DNA from: Tetraselmis striata | Taxonomy: Eukaryota > Chlorophyta > Chlorodendrophyceae > Chlorodendrales > Chlorodendraceae | Length of the DNA stretch: 64,000 bases | Direction of reading: 5' to 3' | Assembly: GCA_006384855.1 (NCBI GenBank) | Contig: VCJN01001053.1 | Span: forward strand, 1-64,000 | Shown here: in pieces, positions 55,200 through 64,000 of the stretch | Layout: each line of letters opens with the position of its first letter | Numbering within the stretch: position 1 is the first letter of the stretch | Program-made: the position numbers and the translations under genes | Notes under the pieces: generated by a model | What the model saw: the letters and a program-made list of their open reading frames with translations, nothing else | Told to the model about the DNA's origin: nothing | Databases searched by the model: none

Positions 55200-55500
55200 A
55201 AGCCAACTAATCGGCCGGGTGGTGCCTGACGCGGGCGGGCTGGAGCGACCTGGCTGCGGCGTCAATCCTCGGCGCCCACGCGGCGCCCGCGGCGACGCCA
55301 GCGACTGAAAGCGCGTCGGCGACTGTCCAAGCCGCTGCCGGTGCTACGCCCCGCCGCGCCGGCCCGCTGTCGTGTAGCCTGGAATGCAGGCGGGCGAGAG
55401 CATCGAGGCCGGTGAGCGCTATGCCGCGGTTGCCGCCGCGCGGCCGCGGCTGGGGCCGCTCGGAGACTTCCTGGCCGGTCGGAGCGCCATCGTGATCGCG
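55200..55500 (-). other. GC-rich 5' leader region of LINE family B
   Basis: The sequence upstream of the 1208-codon ORF is very GC-rich and lacks a start-codon-led frame of note; it presumably is the element's 5' UTR. Confidence 0.35.
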
Positions 55501-55800
55501 CTGTGACGGGAGGTACTGGTACTGGTGCTCGCTACTCGCTGCTGGTAATGGAAAAAAAACTCTGGTAGCGACTAATTCAAAGCGTACTGGTACCCGTACT
55601 AGCTAGCGACTACTCGCTGCTGGTATTGCTGGTACTGGTGTGAATTACAAAAAGGGCAGTTCCCTAGAACTGCTGGTACTGGTACTGGTACTCGCTACTC
55701 GCTGCTGGTATTAATGGAAAAAAACTCTGGTACTTCAAAGCGCTGGCAATGCAAACGCCCGCTGCTGGTACTTCAAAGCGCTGGCAATGCAATTCATGGA
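55500..55800 (-). repeat. Minisatellite of GTACCAGCAGCGAGTAGCGAG-type units at the 5' end of LINE family B
   Basis: Repeats of ctggtactggtactcgctac and ctcgctgctggtat, including gaattacaaaaagggcagtt at 55644. Two near-identical ctggtacttcaaagcgctgg-type blocks lie at 55730-55795. The same material precedes the truncated copy at 6745. Confidence 0.6.
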
Positions 55801-57274
55801 ACTGTAGGCCAGTGATATAGAACCCGTTCTTTTAAAATGTTCTCAAAAATCGACGCATCGCTGATTCAGCTGTCAAGTTACTTCATACTCTATATAATAA
55901 TATAATAATATACGCCTGCCCACAAAAATCTTGCCCCCTTGTCAAGCATCAATTTTAGATTGGCCCATTGTAAGCCCTCACCTTCGTTTCCGGCCGCGCC
56001 CTTCCATGTGCCATACGTGAACATGACATCATTCGTGTAGACAGCCCTAAACGGCGTTTGTTGTGCTCTCGTTGTAAAAGCCATACGTGTGCGTGTCATT
56101 GTTAAGTTTTAGTAATGAATTTGATAACCCAATGTCACGAGAGCACGAGGTTTTATATCGCACATATATGCGCTTTATGTGTACGGGTGCACGCCAAGAG
56201 TTAGCTCTACCATCGTATAACACATTCACAAAGGCGCGCTCTCCCCGCCGTTGGCATGCAAGCAAGTGAGCAGTTCCCGCAAAACGGCCAATACTGCAAT
56301 TAAGGCTTGCTCCAAAACCAGCCCTCCTACCGTATTGTTGCTGTCTGCATTGAATGCGCCCTTAGTAGAGACGGGCTTCAGCCCAGACTGCGCAGGGGTG
56401 TAGCCCCCGAGTCAGCGGGTGGGTCCATATGGTCACCTGCTAGGGCATCTTCCAGGGTATGTGGTAGGGCTGGCCATCAATACGCGCCCATATTCAGCTA
56501 TTGGGCTGCGCCTAGCGGGCCCCTACGCGGTGAAAATCCGCCCGCACGGGACGAATACATCGCCTTTTTATCGGGATGCGGGTCGCGCGGTAAGCCACAG
56601 TACTAGGGTTTGTAGGAGAACCTAAAAATATTCGCATCGCACCCCCACCCCCCCTCCCCTACCCCCCTCGGTTATATTTCCACCGAGGGGCCCGGCAGGA
56701 TTCGAACCAGCGCAAAATAAGCCGAATCACGAGCGTAACCTGCACCCCACTTTCGCCACCTATCACATCTCAAGCCCCAGTCTAAGTGGAAGCTGAATCT
56801 GGTTCCCAGGACGCGGATATGTTTATTCTCATCAAGGCCTAACCACGCAGCTATGTCAGAATTTATTATAATGCCAGCCTTATATTCGATTTAAAAGTGT
56901 GGCAAATACCTATATGCCTTACGGGTAGCCTTACGGGTAGCCAGAGCGGCGAACCAAGCGTGGCAGCCATGGCCATTCTGGTTACCCCGCAGAGCTTGAC
57001 TGGGACCATGCCGCCTAGGCCTCCTCTGGCCAACACCATCCAGCGCCCGTGGGAGGATACACATGCACAAGTATACATTGGCAACTGCCTGTTTGTAAAC
57101 GGACTTTGGGAGCGGACTAAGCACTGCACAACACAAATACGTCTTCGCACATGCTGCTACACTCGCTCCTCTCTGCTGACAACGGAATCGTCATCCAGTC
57201 CCTCAACCTTTCTGATTAAGCCAGCGCAGTGCCGTACTGCTGCCACCCGCTTTAAAACCGCTGGGCTACTAGCA
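55801..57274. other. Intergenic sequence, including a tRNA-like stretch
   Basis: No coding gene recognised. On the minus strand at about 56694-56770, gctggttcgaatcctgc forms a T-arm-like hairpin and aaagtggggtgcaggttacg is A-box-like, but acceptor ends do not pair, so I call it a tRNA relic. The 3' UTR of IFT27 probably occupies the right end. Confidence 0.35.
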
Positions 57275-57436
57275 TCAGTTTGCGAAACCGCGCTTCATCT
57301 CCTTCATCTGCTGCTCATAGAAGGCAGCATACTTTTCCGCGATGCACAGGAATCCCGTGTCGTAGTCCTTCGCCGTTGGCGGCATCTGTGCAGCGCGGCC
57401 ACCAAAGTCAGGCCTCTCTCCAACGGACACCCGCGG

Positions 57437-57486
<50 letters not shown>

Positions 57487-57825
57487 ATAACTGTGGGTAT
57501 CCGAAGTGGCGCTGACAGACAAGGTGACAAGGTGGCAAAGGCGCACCACGGTATCCGCAATTGAATGTGATGCTATAGACCCTTGCAGAAGTATAGGCAC
57601 ACACGCAGAAATAATAAAGCTGCCAATAAGACCGTGCCGCGGCGCCTGTCAGAGGTCAGCCGCAGATGGATATGCGGCGGAGGCGACCTCACTTTGAGGC
57701 TTTGATTACAGATTCTGAAACTACCATTGGCATGCACATATACAGGCTGCGTCAACATGCACGTACATGTACATGTGTGCGCGCGCGCGTGTGTGTGTGT
57801 GTGTGTGTGTCTCTCTGTGTGTGTC

Positions 57826-57856
<31 letters not shown>

Positions 57857-58269
57857 CTCTGGGTGTCTGTGTCTGCGAAAGAGCTCTGCCATACTGTGTA
57901 TGATATAGCATGTATGTATATATGTATATAGATATACATATATAATCTAGAAGCAAACCAGTATATCCCGGGCTCTGCATTTCAGCTTCAAGTGGAGCTG
58001 CCACCTGTCACGAGATATATAGCCGTTGTATGGCTGTGATAGATACGCCAGCTCTCGTAAAGATGTGCAACCAACTCCGTGTGTCCGTACAGTGTTCACA
58101 AATCAATCCGCAGCGGTTTATGAATGATATTGTACATACCAGCTCTGCATCGGTAACATTCTGGTCAATTGATTACTGAGGTACGGTATGATACAATCTG
58201 CTATCTTGTGCTTTACGCGAGCAACTTCCGCCTCGCGTATGCAGGATCCACAATGTATTACACACACGC

Positions 58270-58311
<42 letters not shown>

Positions 58312-59733
58312 ACACATCAAGATATAGAACATGAAGTGCTAGAGCTACAGTAGCGCACAGCACAAGGCCGAGATATAGGGCGTGTAGGTCCATATGTGGG
58401 GTTGACGTGCGGCGGGCTCACCGCGGAGACCTCCACGAAGTCGAGGCCCTGGCCCCGCGCCCAGTCCTCTCCCTGGGTGGTGGACACCTGCCGGCGGATG
58501 TCGAGGTCTTTCTTGTTGCCCACCACCACACCCACCAGCGGGCGGTCCTTGTCGGGCCTGTGGAGGCATGCGGCAGACGGCGTTGAGGTTGCTTCTAAAG
58601 AACGCCTTATTCACAAGCTACACCGGGGAACACCGCCTTCCACGAATATGCAGGGCGTTGACAGGCTCAGCCAGCAGAAGACAGGTTAAAGGTAGAGGAA
58701 AGGGGGGTGATGGGGAAGGGGAGGTGGGGAGGGGCGGGGGGGGGGGGGGGGGGGGGTGGATGCTCGCCTCTGCGCCTTGACAAGCTCCAGCCACTGCCCG
58801 AGCGCCGAAAACGTCTCTTGCCGCGTGATGTCGTACACCAGCATTACTATGGAGATATCGCTCCAGTACTTGGCGGCCCAGTCGTTGAAGATGGCCTGCC
58901 CGCCGGTGTCGTGCAGGTACTGTTCTACCACTGTGGTGCTGCCGGGCACGGTGATGCTGCCGGTGATGAGGTCCACGCCTGCGGTCTGCGCAACATGCAG
59001 CCTGAAGCGCTTAGGGGCCCCATCCCACACCTGCTCTGCATATGCTGCCCTCTTCCATACGCGGCTGACGGAAGCCCGGCCCAGCGGATAGCATGCACGT
59101 TCAGTGGGGTGGCACGTGGGGAGTAATAAGAGGCGGAAGAGGGGGAAGGGAGAAGGGGGGGGGGGGGGTGGGGGGCGGGCAGTCCGATGGCGCACCAGCT
59201 TGTAGTTTTTCGGGAACAGGGTGCCGTTGCTCTGGAACATCTGGCACAGCGCGGTCTTTCCTACAGCGGCCTCCCCTGTGGCACCACAGCACCGTAGAGC
59301 CTCAGCCACCTCGTGCTCACACACAACATTCAGCCACCCCAGTAGTGGTTTACCAAAAAGACCCCCCGCCACTCCCTTTCCCACTGCCTGGCCCAGTCCG
59401 GCCTGTAGCGTGGCGCCCCTGTGCGCCGGAATTCCAGCCGCACTGCTTTCCTATCTTAACATGGACCCAGCCAGCGCACGGACCAGACACTCGCAGACTG
59501 TGCCAGGCCTCCCCTCGCCCAGACGCGAGGGCCACTGACGGCGCACTTGATGGTTTGACGAGCGCCAGGGCCCCCCTCCTCCCCGAGCCCCCTTTTGCCA
59601 CAGCCTCCTCGCACTCCGCGATATCCCCGTTACGCTGGTAGCCTGCACCTCCAGGGCTCCTACCTACGACGGCAACTTTGCAGCGCAGCGTCACGCTGTG
59701 CTCCGTCGCCTTCCCCAGCGTCGTCTTCACCAT
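57275..59733 (-). CDS. IFT27: Intraflagellar transport GTPase IFT27 (RABL4), five exons
   Basis: Exons, in gene order: 59733-59664, 59275-59196, 58985-58768, 58557-58422, 57385-57275 (615 nt, 204 aa plus TGA). The predicted length equals that of the Chlamydomonas protein. The protein starts MVKTTLGKATEHSVTLRCKV and has G1 GEAAVGKT split over exons 1/2, switch I region NYKLTAGVDL, G3 LHDTGGQ, G4 VVGNKKDLD and a G5-like VEVSAMPP. It ends in a charged helix (CIAEKYAAFYEQQMKEMKR). IFT27 is a Rab-like GTPase that pairs with IFT25 in the IFT-B complex of cilia and flagella and controls BBSome/cargo exit. Introns 1, 2 and 4 are GT-AG. Intron 3 appears to start with GC (AG/GCGAGC), and the reading frame supports only this site. 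Introns 2 and 3 contain G runs, and intron 4 (1036 nt) holds GA, GT and CA microsatellites. All GTPase motifs are intact. Confidence 0.95.
57439..57482. repeat. (GA)n microsatellite in IFT27 intron 4
   Basis: About 22 GA units, starting 54 nt inside the intron from exon 5. Confidence 0.95.
57781..57860. repeat. (GT)n microsatellite in IFT27 intron 4
   Basis: GC, GT and CT-interrupted GT repeats, about 80 nt. Confidence 0.95.
58259..58317. repeat. (CA)n microsatellite in IFT27 intron 4
   Basis: CA repeats with two early CG interruptions, about 58 nt. It is complementary in composition to the GT tract at 57781-57860, so the intron transcript could fold on itself. Confidence 0.95.
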
Positions 59734-60177
59734 CGCGCCGCTCCGCGCCAGCCGCGACGGCCGAGCTGGAAGTGTTCGGGGCGGATGGGGTCGGTGCAAA
59801 GTAGGTGTGTGACCGCGGGGATTGCAGGGGCGTCACAATCGGGATCGAAGTCGATGTTAGGCGGCTAAGCTAGTGCGGCGACGGCTGGAGGTAGTCGTCG
59901 GGCAGAGCCCTGAGCTGGGCGGTTGGGTGAGTTCAGTGCCATGCCGCCCCGCCCGCGGCCCGAGAGCGACGGTCGACAATTCGTGCGCGCGGTGCATACA
60001 CAGGTACGGGTGATAGTACGTATTCAATGAAATAGTTACAGCATGAGCTAGCTAGGAGCCGCAAAAGGCGATAATGAGGAAATCATCCGAAAAGGCAGTA
60101 CGAAACATCCACTACGTTGTACAGCAATAGGTCTCAATAATTTTATGGTTGGATACAGGGACAGGGATAGCGTGTAG
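59734..60177. other. IFT27 upstream region and dispersed repeat
   Basis: Presumed IFT27 5' UTR and promoter; no clear TATA box. A copy of the short repeat gcatgagctagctaggagcc with gcaaaaggcgata lies at 60041-60075, next to the LINE 3' end that follows. Confidence 0.4.
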
Positions 60178-60871
60178 AGATTTTTTTTTACATCGGTGCT
60201 TTAACATATGAGCACTACAAACAGAACTATTAGCAACTAAGAAAGGTTGCCAGTAAAAGAGAGACATAAGCCTGAAACCAAGGTCATGGAGGAGGCCAGG
60301 GAGCCAAGAACTAAGGAAGAGCCAAGGGAACCACGAAATCGCCAAGCTGCCAAGGAACCAAAGGGTCCAGGGAAGCTATGAAGCCAAGGAACGACCAGAA
60401 AAACCGAAAGGGAAACATGAAACCAATGGAGACCGCCGCCCCAGGGTAGGCCATCAACCGCGGGGAGTACGCTTGCAACCGATGACTTGGGTCGTAGCAA
60501 CACATGCCGACGAGCGACGCGACGCAGGCGCAGGAGCACCATCACGTGCCGCGCGCACCGCCGCGACCCCCGCCAAGAACGTTGTCTGCATTTGTCATGT
60601 TGATGAGCAAGGAGAAACCGCGGCGGCGCCACCCATGCAAGAGCTGGCCGATATTCTGGCCAGTGTGCGTGTGGCTAGCTTTCGAGAGCTCCGCCAAGAA
60701 GGCCTCAGCGTGTGGGGCCAGCGAGCCGAACTCGGAGACGGCGAAAGGAACAAAGCGGAGCATGCCGGCGGCGTTTCGGACACCCTCGTCATACTTTTGG
60801 ATTTTGTGGCGCTTTGCGACCCGCAATGCAGTCGTTGGATCCGAGCTTGACACGCCGAGGACAGGGGCAAT
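60178..60871 (-). mobile_element. LINE family A, 5'-truncated copy 5
   Basis: Minus strand, from the truncation point at about 60871 (cacgccgaggacaggggcaa) through SSDPTTALRVAKRHKIQKYD, FAVSEFGSLAPHAEAFLAEL and GQNIGQLLHGW, to the 3' UTR ending caccgatgtaaaaaaaaa at about 60180. The frame 60853-60542 is open for 103 codons. A 3-nt-scale insertion (HGWRRRG) is shared with the copy at 63087. Confidence 0.85.
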
Positions 60872-61400
60872 GGATAACGTCTAGAGAATGCACGGAATAG
60901 GGAAGGAAAAAGCCTAGCGAGAAGATGCCCTGAGTTTCAACACGCCCTAAGGCTCAACACGCTCACTACGCTAGTATTCTCCGCATATCCTTGCCTCCTA
61001 ACATCTGGTGAGGGGGTTTTATGGCACATTTTGCTCGTCTAATCAGATGCTATCCGGAGAATATCGGCAACCGTACCCGGGATCATGTCGATAGCGAAGT
61101 AGCGAGCGATTGGCGACGGGCAACACCGATCGCCCCGCACCCGACCAGCAACAGCACGTAACAACTCATAGAGGTAGTTATGCTATATGACGATATATAA
61201 TGGGGGCTCTTGGTGGCCGCAGCAAGTCAGTATGTAGGGTAGGTGCGAGTCCCAAAGCAAGGATGGGCGCTACTGCCCGTGTTGAAACCTATGCGGGCAC
61301 CCGCTATGTAGTTGACCACCCACTTTCACCGCCCCCACCACTGAGCCGATCCACATGACCCGCTTAATGACCGCGGCCATTGAACCCGCAACGCTGGCCA
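60872..61400. other. Unassigned sequence
   Basis: No gene or repeat recognised. Confidence 0.3.
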
Positions 61401-61403
61401 CGC

Positions 61404-62340
61404 CTAGATATGGTCCATGCCCAGGGTTAGTGGATCCCATGTCCTTACCATGTCCTTAGTACTTAGATCCACGAGTCCTCGGGCCGCAGCGGGCTGTTGC
61501 CGAGGGCGGCGATGCCGCAGCACTTGCTCAACGCGACGCGGTACGGTTCGGGTTCCGCAGCGTAGGCTGCGGGAGTGTCGGAGGTTGGGTATGCGACGCT
61601 CCCGTGGCCAGACTGCAATAGTATATGTGTGCGCTTCGGGCAGTGTGGCGGCTTTATACATGTCGAATAAAGCGCGCCACTTACGCGTGTGCGATAGAAT
61701 CGCGGCGACCTTCCGGAGGCCTTTATAGTTTAGTCGATATCAGAGTTCAAGGAGGACAGCTCGCCTATGGTGAGCCTGGGGGGCAAATCGAGCTTTCCGG
61801 TGGTGGTGTCGCCGGCTCTGTCGACCGACATGCGGACTGGCGCCACGGTAGAGGTCACGTCGGTTTCCCACGGCTGGAAAGAGTGTTCTCTGTCCTCGTT
61901 GGCATGCCACGCCCGGCGTATTGCGGCGGCCCATGGGAGGGGAGACGTCTCCGGGTTGGCAAGCTGCCGGATCAGACGGGGCGCTAGGAGTCCGGGTATC
62001 TTCCGTAGGCGCTCAACCAGGGGTCCGGTGAGAGCTTAAAAGGCCCCAAGGTGTTGTTCGTGCGACTCGTGAACTAGCGAGTCGACGGCAACACCGCCGA
62101 GCATTGTAGATATGCCGGTGCGCATCAGACATAGGCTAGCCGAGGTCTCGTCGTCAGTGAGGTCCATGATGCGCGCAAGCATGATGGAGTGTACCGCGGC
62201 GTCCCTATCGTACATAAACTCGGCAAGCGACTCGGACGGTAAACCTCGCAGCAGGTGTGCAAAGCGCTTGACGCCGTAAAATTGTACGAGGCGCAACGAC
62301 GCGTGGATGTGGCCCGGCGTCAACTATCTCGCGCGCCATG
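61404..62340 (-). pseudogene. LINE post-RT fragment
   Basis: The frame 62323-62036 reads KRFAHLLRGLPSESLAEFMY and ARIMDLTDDETSASLCLMRT, matching the 'H.LRGLP.......D......RI..........R...GGLG' segment that follows RT in many LINEs (MLGGVAVDSL). Downstream, frames around 61980-61740 give PETSPLPWAAAIRRAWHANE and LPPRLTIGELSSL, in keeping with the same protein after frameshifts. The RT itself is absent upstream. It is neither family A nor family B. Confidence 0.5.
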
Positions 62341-62796
62341 CGTAGGATGGCGTCTTACCGTGCGGCCGGCCGCCGGAGTGCGTCGCGCACGAAGGTGGGG
62401 TCAAGCGGGCGGGGGGGGGGGGGGGGGTAGGACAGCACGGTCCCCGGCGCTCGAAAGGACGGCAAGAAGGATTGCACGCTACGCACTATTCAATTACTGG
62501 ACTCTATGCGGTTTCGTGCCGCGGGGGCATAAGACAGATGGCCCGTCTAGCATCAAAGACTAACCGTACGCAAGAACAAAGTTGTAAGGAATTCCAAATA
62601 TCAAATTTGGCTGGTCGTCCCAGCTCGCCTGGGCCGTCTGTCCGGATTACGGGTACCCGTTCCAATAATGCCGGCAATCCTTTATACATGCCTTTTTGTA
62701 TGTCCGCTCGCGGTCTCCTACTCCTGAGGTACCCCGGATCGATACCCGGCTCCGTCTTCCATGGCAATATCGTCCGGGCCCGTGTCTCGGGTTTAC
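62341..62796. other. Unassigned with G run
   Basis: A 17-nt G run at 62411-62427. No gene recognised. Confidence 0.3.
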
Positions 62797-62947
62797 CCGG
62801 TTGATGCATTAGCCCTCCGGGGTTCGAATGATGCAACGGTCTAATGGCTATGCCACTACACCTACACTACGATTGCAGTTGGCGCACGATGTCAAGTGGT
62901 GAAGCGGCTTCAGCCGATGATCCGGAACGAACTTTACTTTTACGTCA
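62797..62947 (+). repeat. Short dispersed repeat, SINE-like, copy 3
   Basis: The best preserved copy: cccggttgatgcattagccc, ccggggttcgaatgatgcaa, cgaactttacttttacg. It contains a B-box-like GGTTCGAAT. Confidence 0.55.
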
Positions 62948-63086
62948 TCATGAAATAAACGTGTGGGACGGTTCGATACACATATGGCGACCATACATGA
63001 GGATTTTATATACAGGTACCAGCGGGGGAGCGAACTCTCGGATGGCACAGTCGATCTCTAGCGACTATTTCATGCGGATAATCACG

Positions 63087-63722
63087 CCCCTATCCTCGGC
63101 GTGTCAAGCTCGGATCCAACGACTGCATTGCAGGTTGCAGAGCGCCACAAAATCCAAAAGTATGACGAGGGTGTCAGAAACGCCGCCGGCATGCTTCGCT
63201 TTGTTCCTTTCGCCGTCTCCGAGTTCGGCTCGCTGGCCCTGCACGCTGAGGCCTTCTTCATTGGCGGAGCTCGCGAAAGCTAGCCACACACACACTGGCG
63301 AAAAAATCGGCCAGCTCTTGCATGGGTGGCGCCGCCTTGGAATCGACGCAGCCGCCGTTTCTCCTTGCTCATCAACATGGCACATGCATACAACGTTCTT
63401 GGCAGGGTCGCGGCGGCGCGCGCGGCACGTGATGATGCTCATGCGCCTGCGTCGCGTCGCTCGGCGGGATGTGTTGCTATGACCCGTGTCGTTGGCTGCA
63501 AGCGTACTCGCCGCGGCTGATAGCCTACCCCGGGACGGTGGTCCCTTTGGTTCCTGGCAGCTTGGCGACTTCGTGGTTCCCTTGGTTCCTCCTTGGTTCT
63601 TGCCTCCCTGGCCTCCTGCTCGACCTTGGTTTCAAGCTTATGACTCTCTTTTGCTGGCAACCTTCATAGTTGCTGTTAGTTCTGTTTGTAGTGCGCATTT
63701 GTTAAAGCCCTGATGCAATAAA
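63087..63722 (+). mobile_element. LINE family A, 5'-truncated copy 6
   Basis: It starts at gcccctatcctcggcgtg and reads SSDPTTALQVAERHKIQKYD, NAAGMLRFVPFAVSEFGSL. A small insertion near 63260 shifts the frame before GEKIGQLLHGWRR. The 3' UTR ends at about 63722 (gccctgatgcaataaaata). It shares its truncation point and the HGW insertion with the copy at 60178-60871. Confidence 0.85.
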
Positions 63723-63839
63723 ATATTCGCCGCCTCGCGCACGTGCATTGCGGCGGGCGGCTATCTATTCAAAAAAAGTCGCTACAAGTAGTAGCGACGA
63801 ATATAAGCAGGATTGCACATTGTGGCTGGGTTGCACATT

Positions 63840-64000
63840 ATGATACAATTACGCACTCGAGTATTTCCCACTGCCCGCCGATTGGCCCGGATTCATGCCA
63901 TGCCCGAGCGGTTTCTTGAACGTTGCCCTGCATGTGGCGGAGGTGAATCTGAGACTATCGAACATATGTTGGTGGAGTGCCCGCAGTGGGGGTATCACCG
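63840..64000 (+). pseudogene. LINE C-terminal zinc-binding segment (zf-RVT type), cut by window edge
   Basis: The frame from 63840 reads TRVFPTARRLARIHAMPERF and then CPACGGGESETIEHMLVECP, a C-x2-C-x9-H-x5-C zinc-binding motif typical of the end of plant and algal LINE RTs (zf-RVT). It continues beyond the window, so start, end and integrity are unknown. Confidence 0.6.

Noticed and set aside
56694..56770. Functional tRNA gene on the minus strand
   Set aside because: The T-arm is recognisable, but the acceptor ends do not pair and no sound anticodon arm forms.
58686..59384. 232-codon minus-strand ORF as a separate protein
   Set aside because: It reads through IFT27 exons 2 and 3 and the intron between them; the spliced model gives the correct GTPase length and motifs.

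Overview
This is a nuclear segment of a flagellated green alga, most likely a volvocine or other chlamydomonadalean chlorophyte. Three intron-containing host genes can be rebuilt from splice sites. One of them, the intraflagellar-transport GTPase IFT27, implies cilia. The introns are short and carry microsatellites and long G/C homopolymers. Most of the remaining sequence is transposable-element debris.

Host genes, all on the minus strand: (1) 4011-5391, a four-exon plastid-type ABC transporter ATPase (ABCI10/CbiO-like, 261 aa). (2) 14623-17187, a six-exon C2H2 zinc-finger protein with an acidic centre and a Lys/Ala-rich tail. I do not recognise it and its ends are uncertain. (3) 57275-59733, a five-exon IFT27/RABL4 gene (204 aa) with one apparent GC-AG intron. 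A weaker candidate lies at 37094-37531 (+).

Mobile elements: a decayed LINE RT joined to a DIRS-like tyrosine recombinase (749-2555); a second DIRS-like element (about 7490-10324, minus); a Ty1/copia-type retrotransposon (about 17200-21640, plus); a LINE family ('family A') with N-terminal zinc fingers, RT and a restriction-like endonuclease, present as one long copy (26270-31500, minus) and five 5'-truncated copies; a second LINE ('family B') with an intact 1208-codon ORF (51489-55115, minus) and a truncated copy (6745-7330); a Ty3/gypsy integrase-chromodomain remnant (48340-49110); and LINE scraps at 61400-62340 and at the right edge.

The most notable locus is the copia element. Between a gag with a CCHC knuckle and the copia RT-RNase H it carries a C5 cytosine DNA methyltransferase domain, and no protease or integrase is visible. 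Other striking structures are a perfect 55-bp inverted repeat with a 7-nt loop (25733-25849), a roughly 188-bp satellite with trimeric higher-order organisation (about 46500-48190), a 917-bp tandem duplication inside the long LINE, and about twenty G or C runs of 12-27 nt spread over introns and repeats.

Between 30 and 47 kb and from 49 to 51 kb there are long stretches in which I recognise no genes, only simple-sequence DNA and short dispersed repeats.
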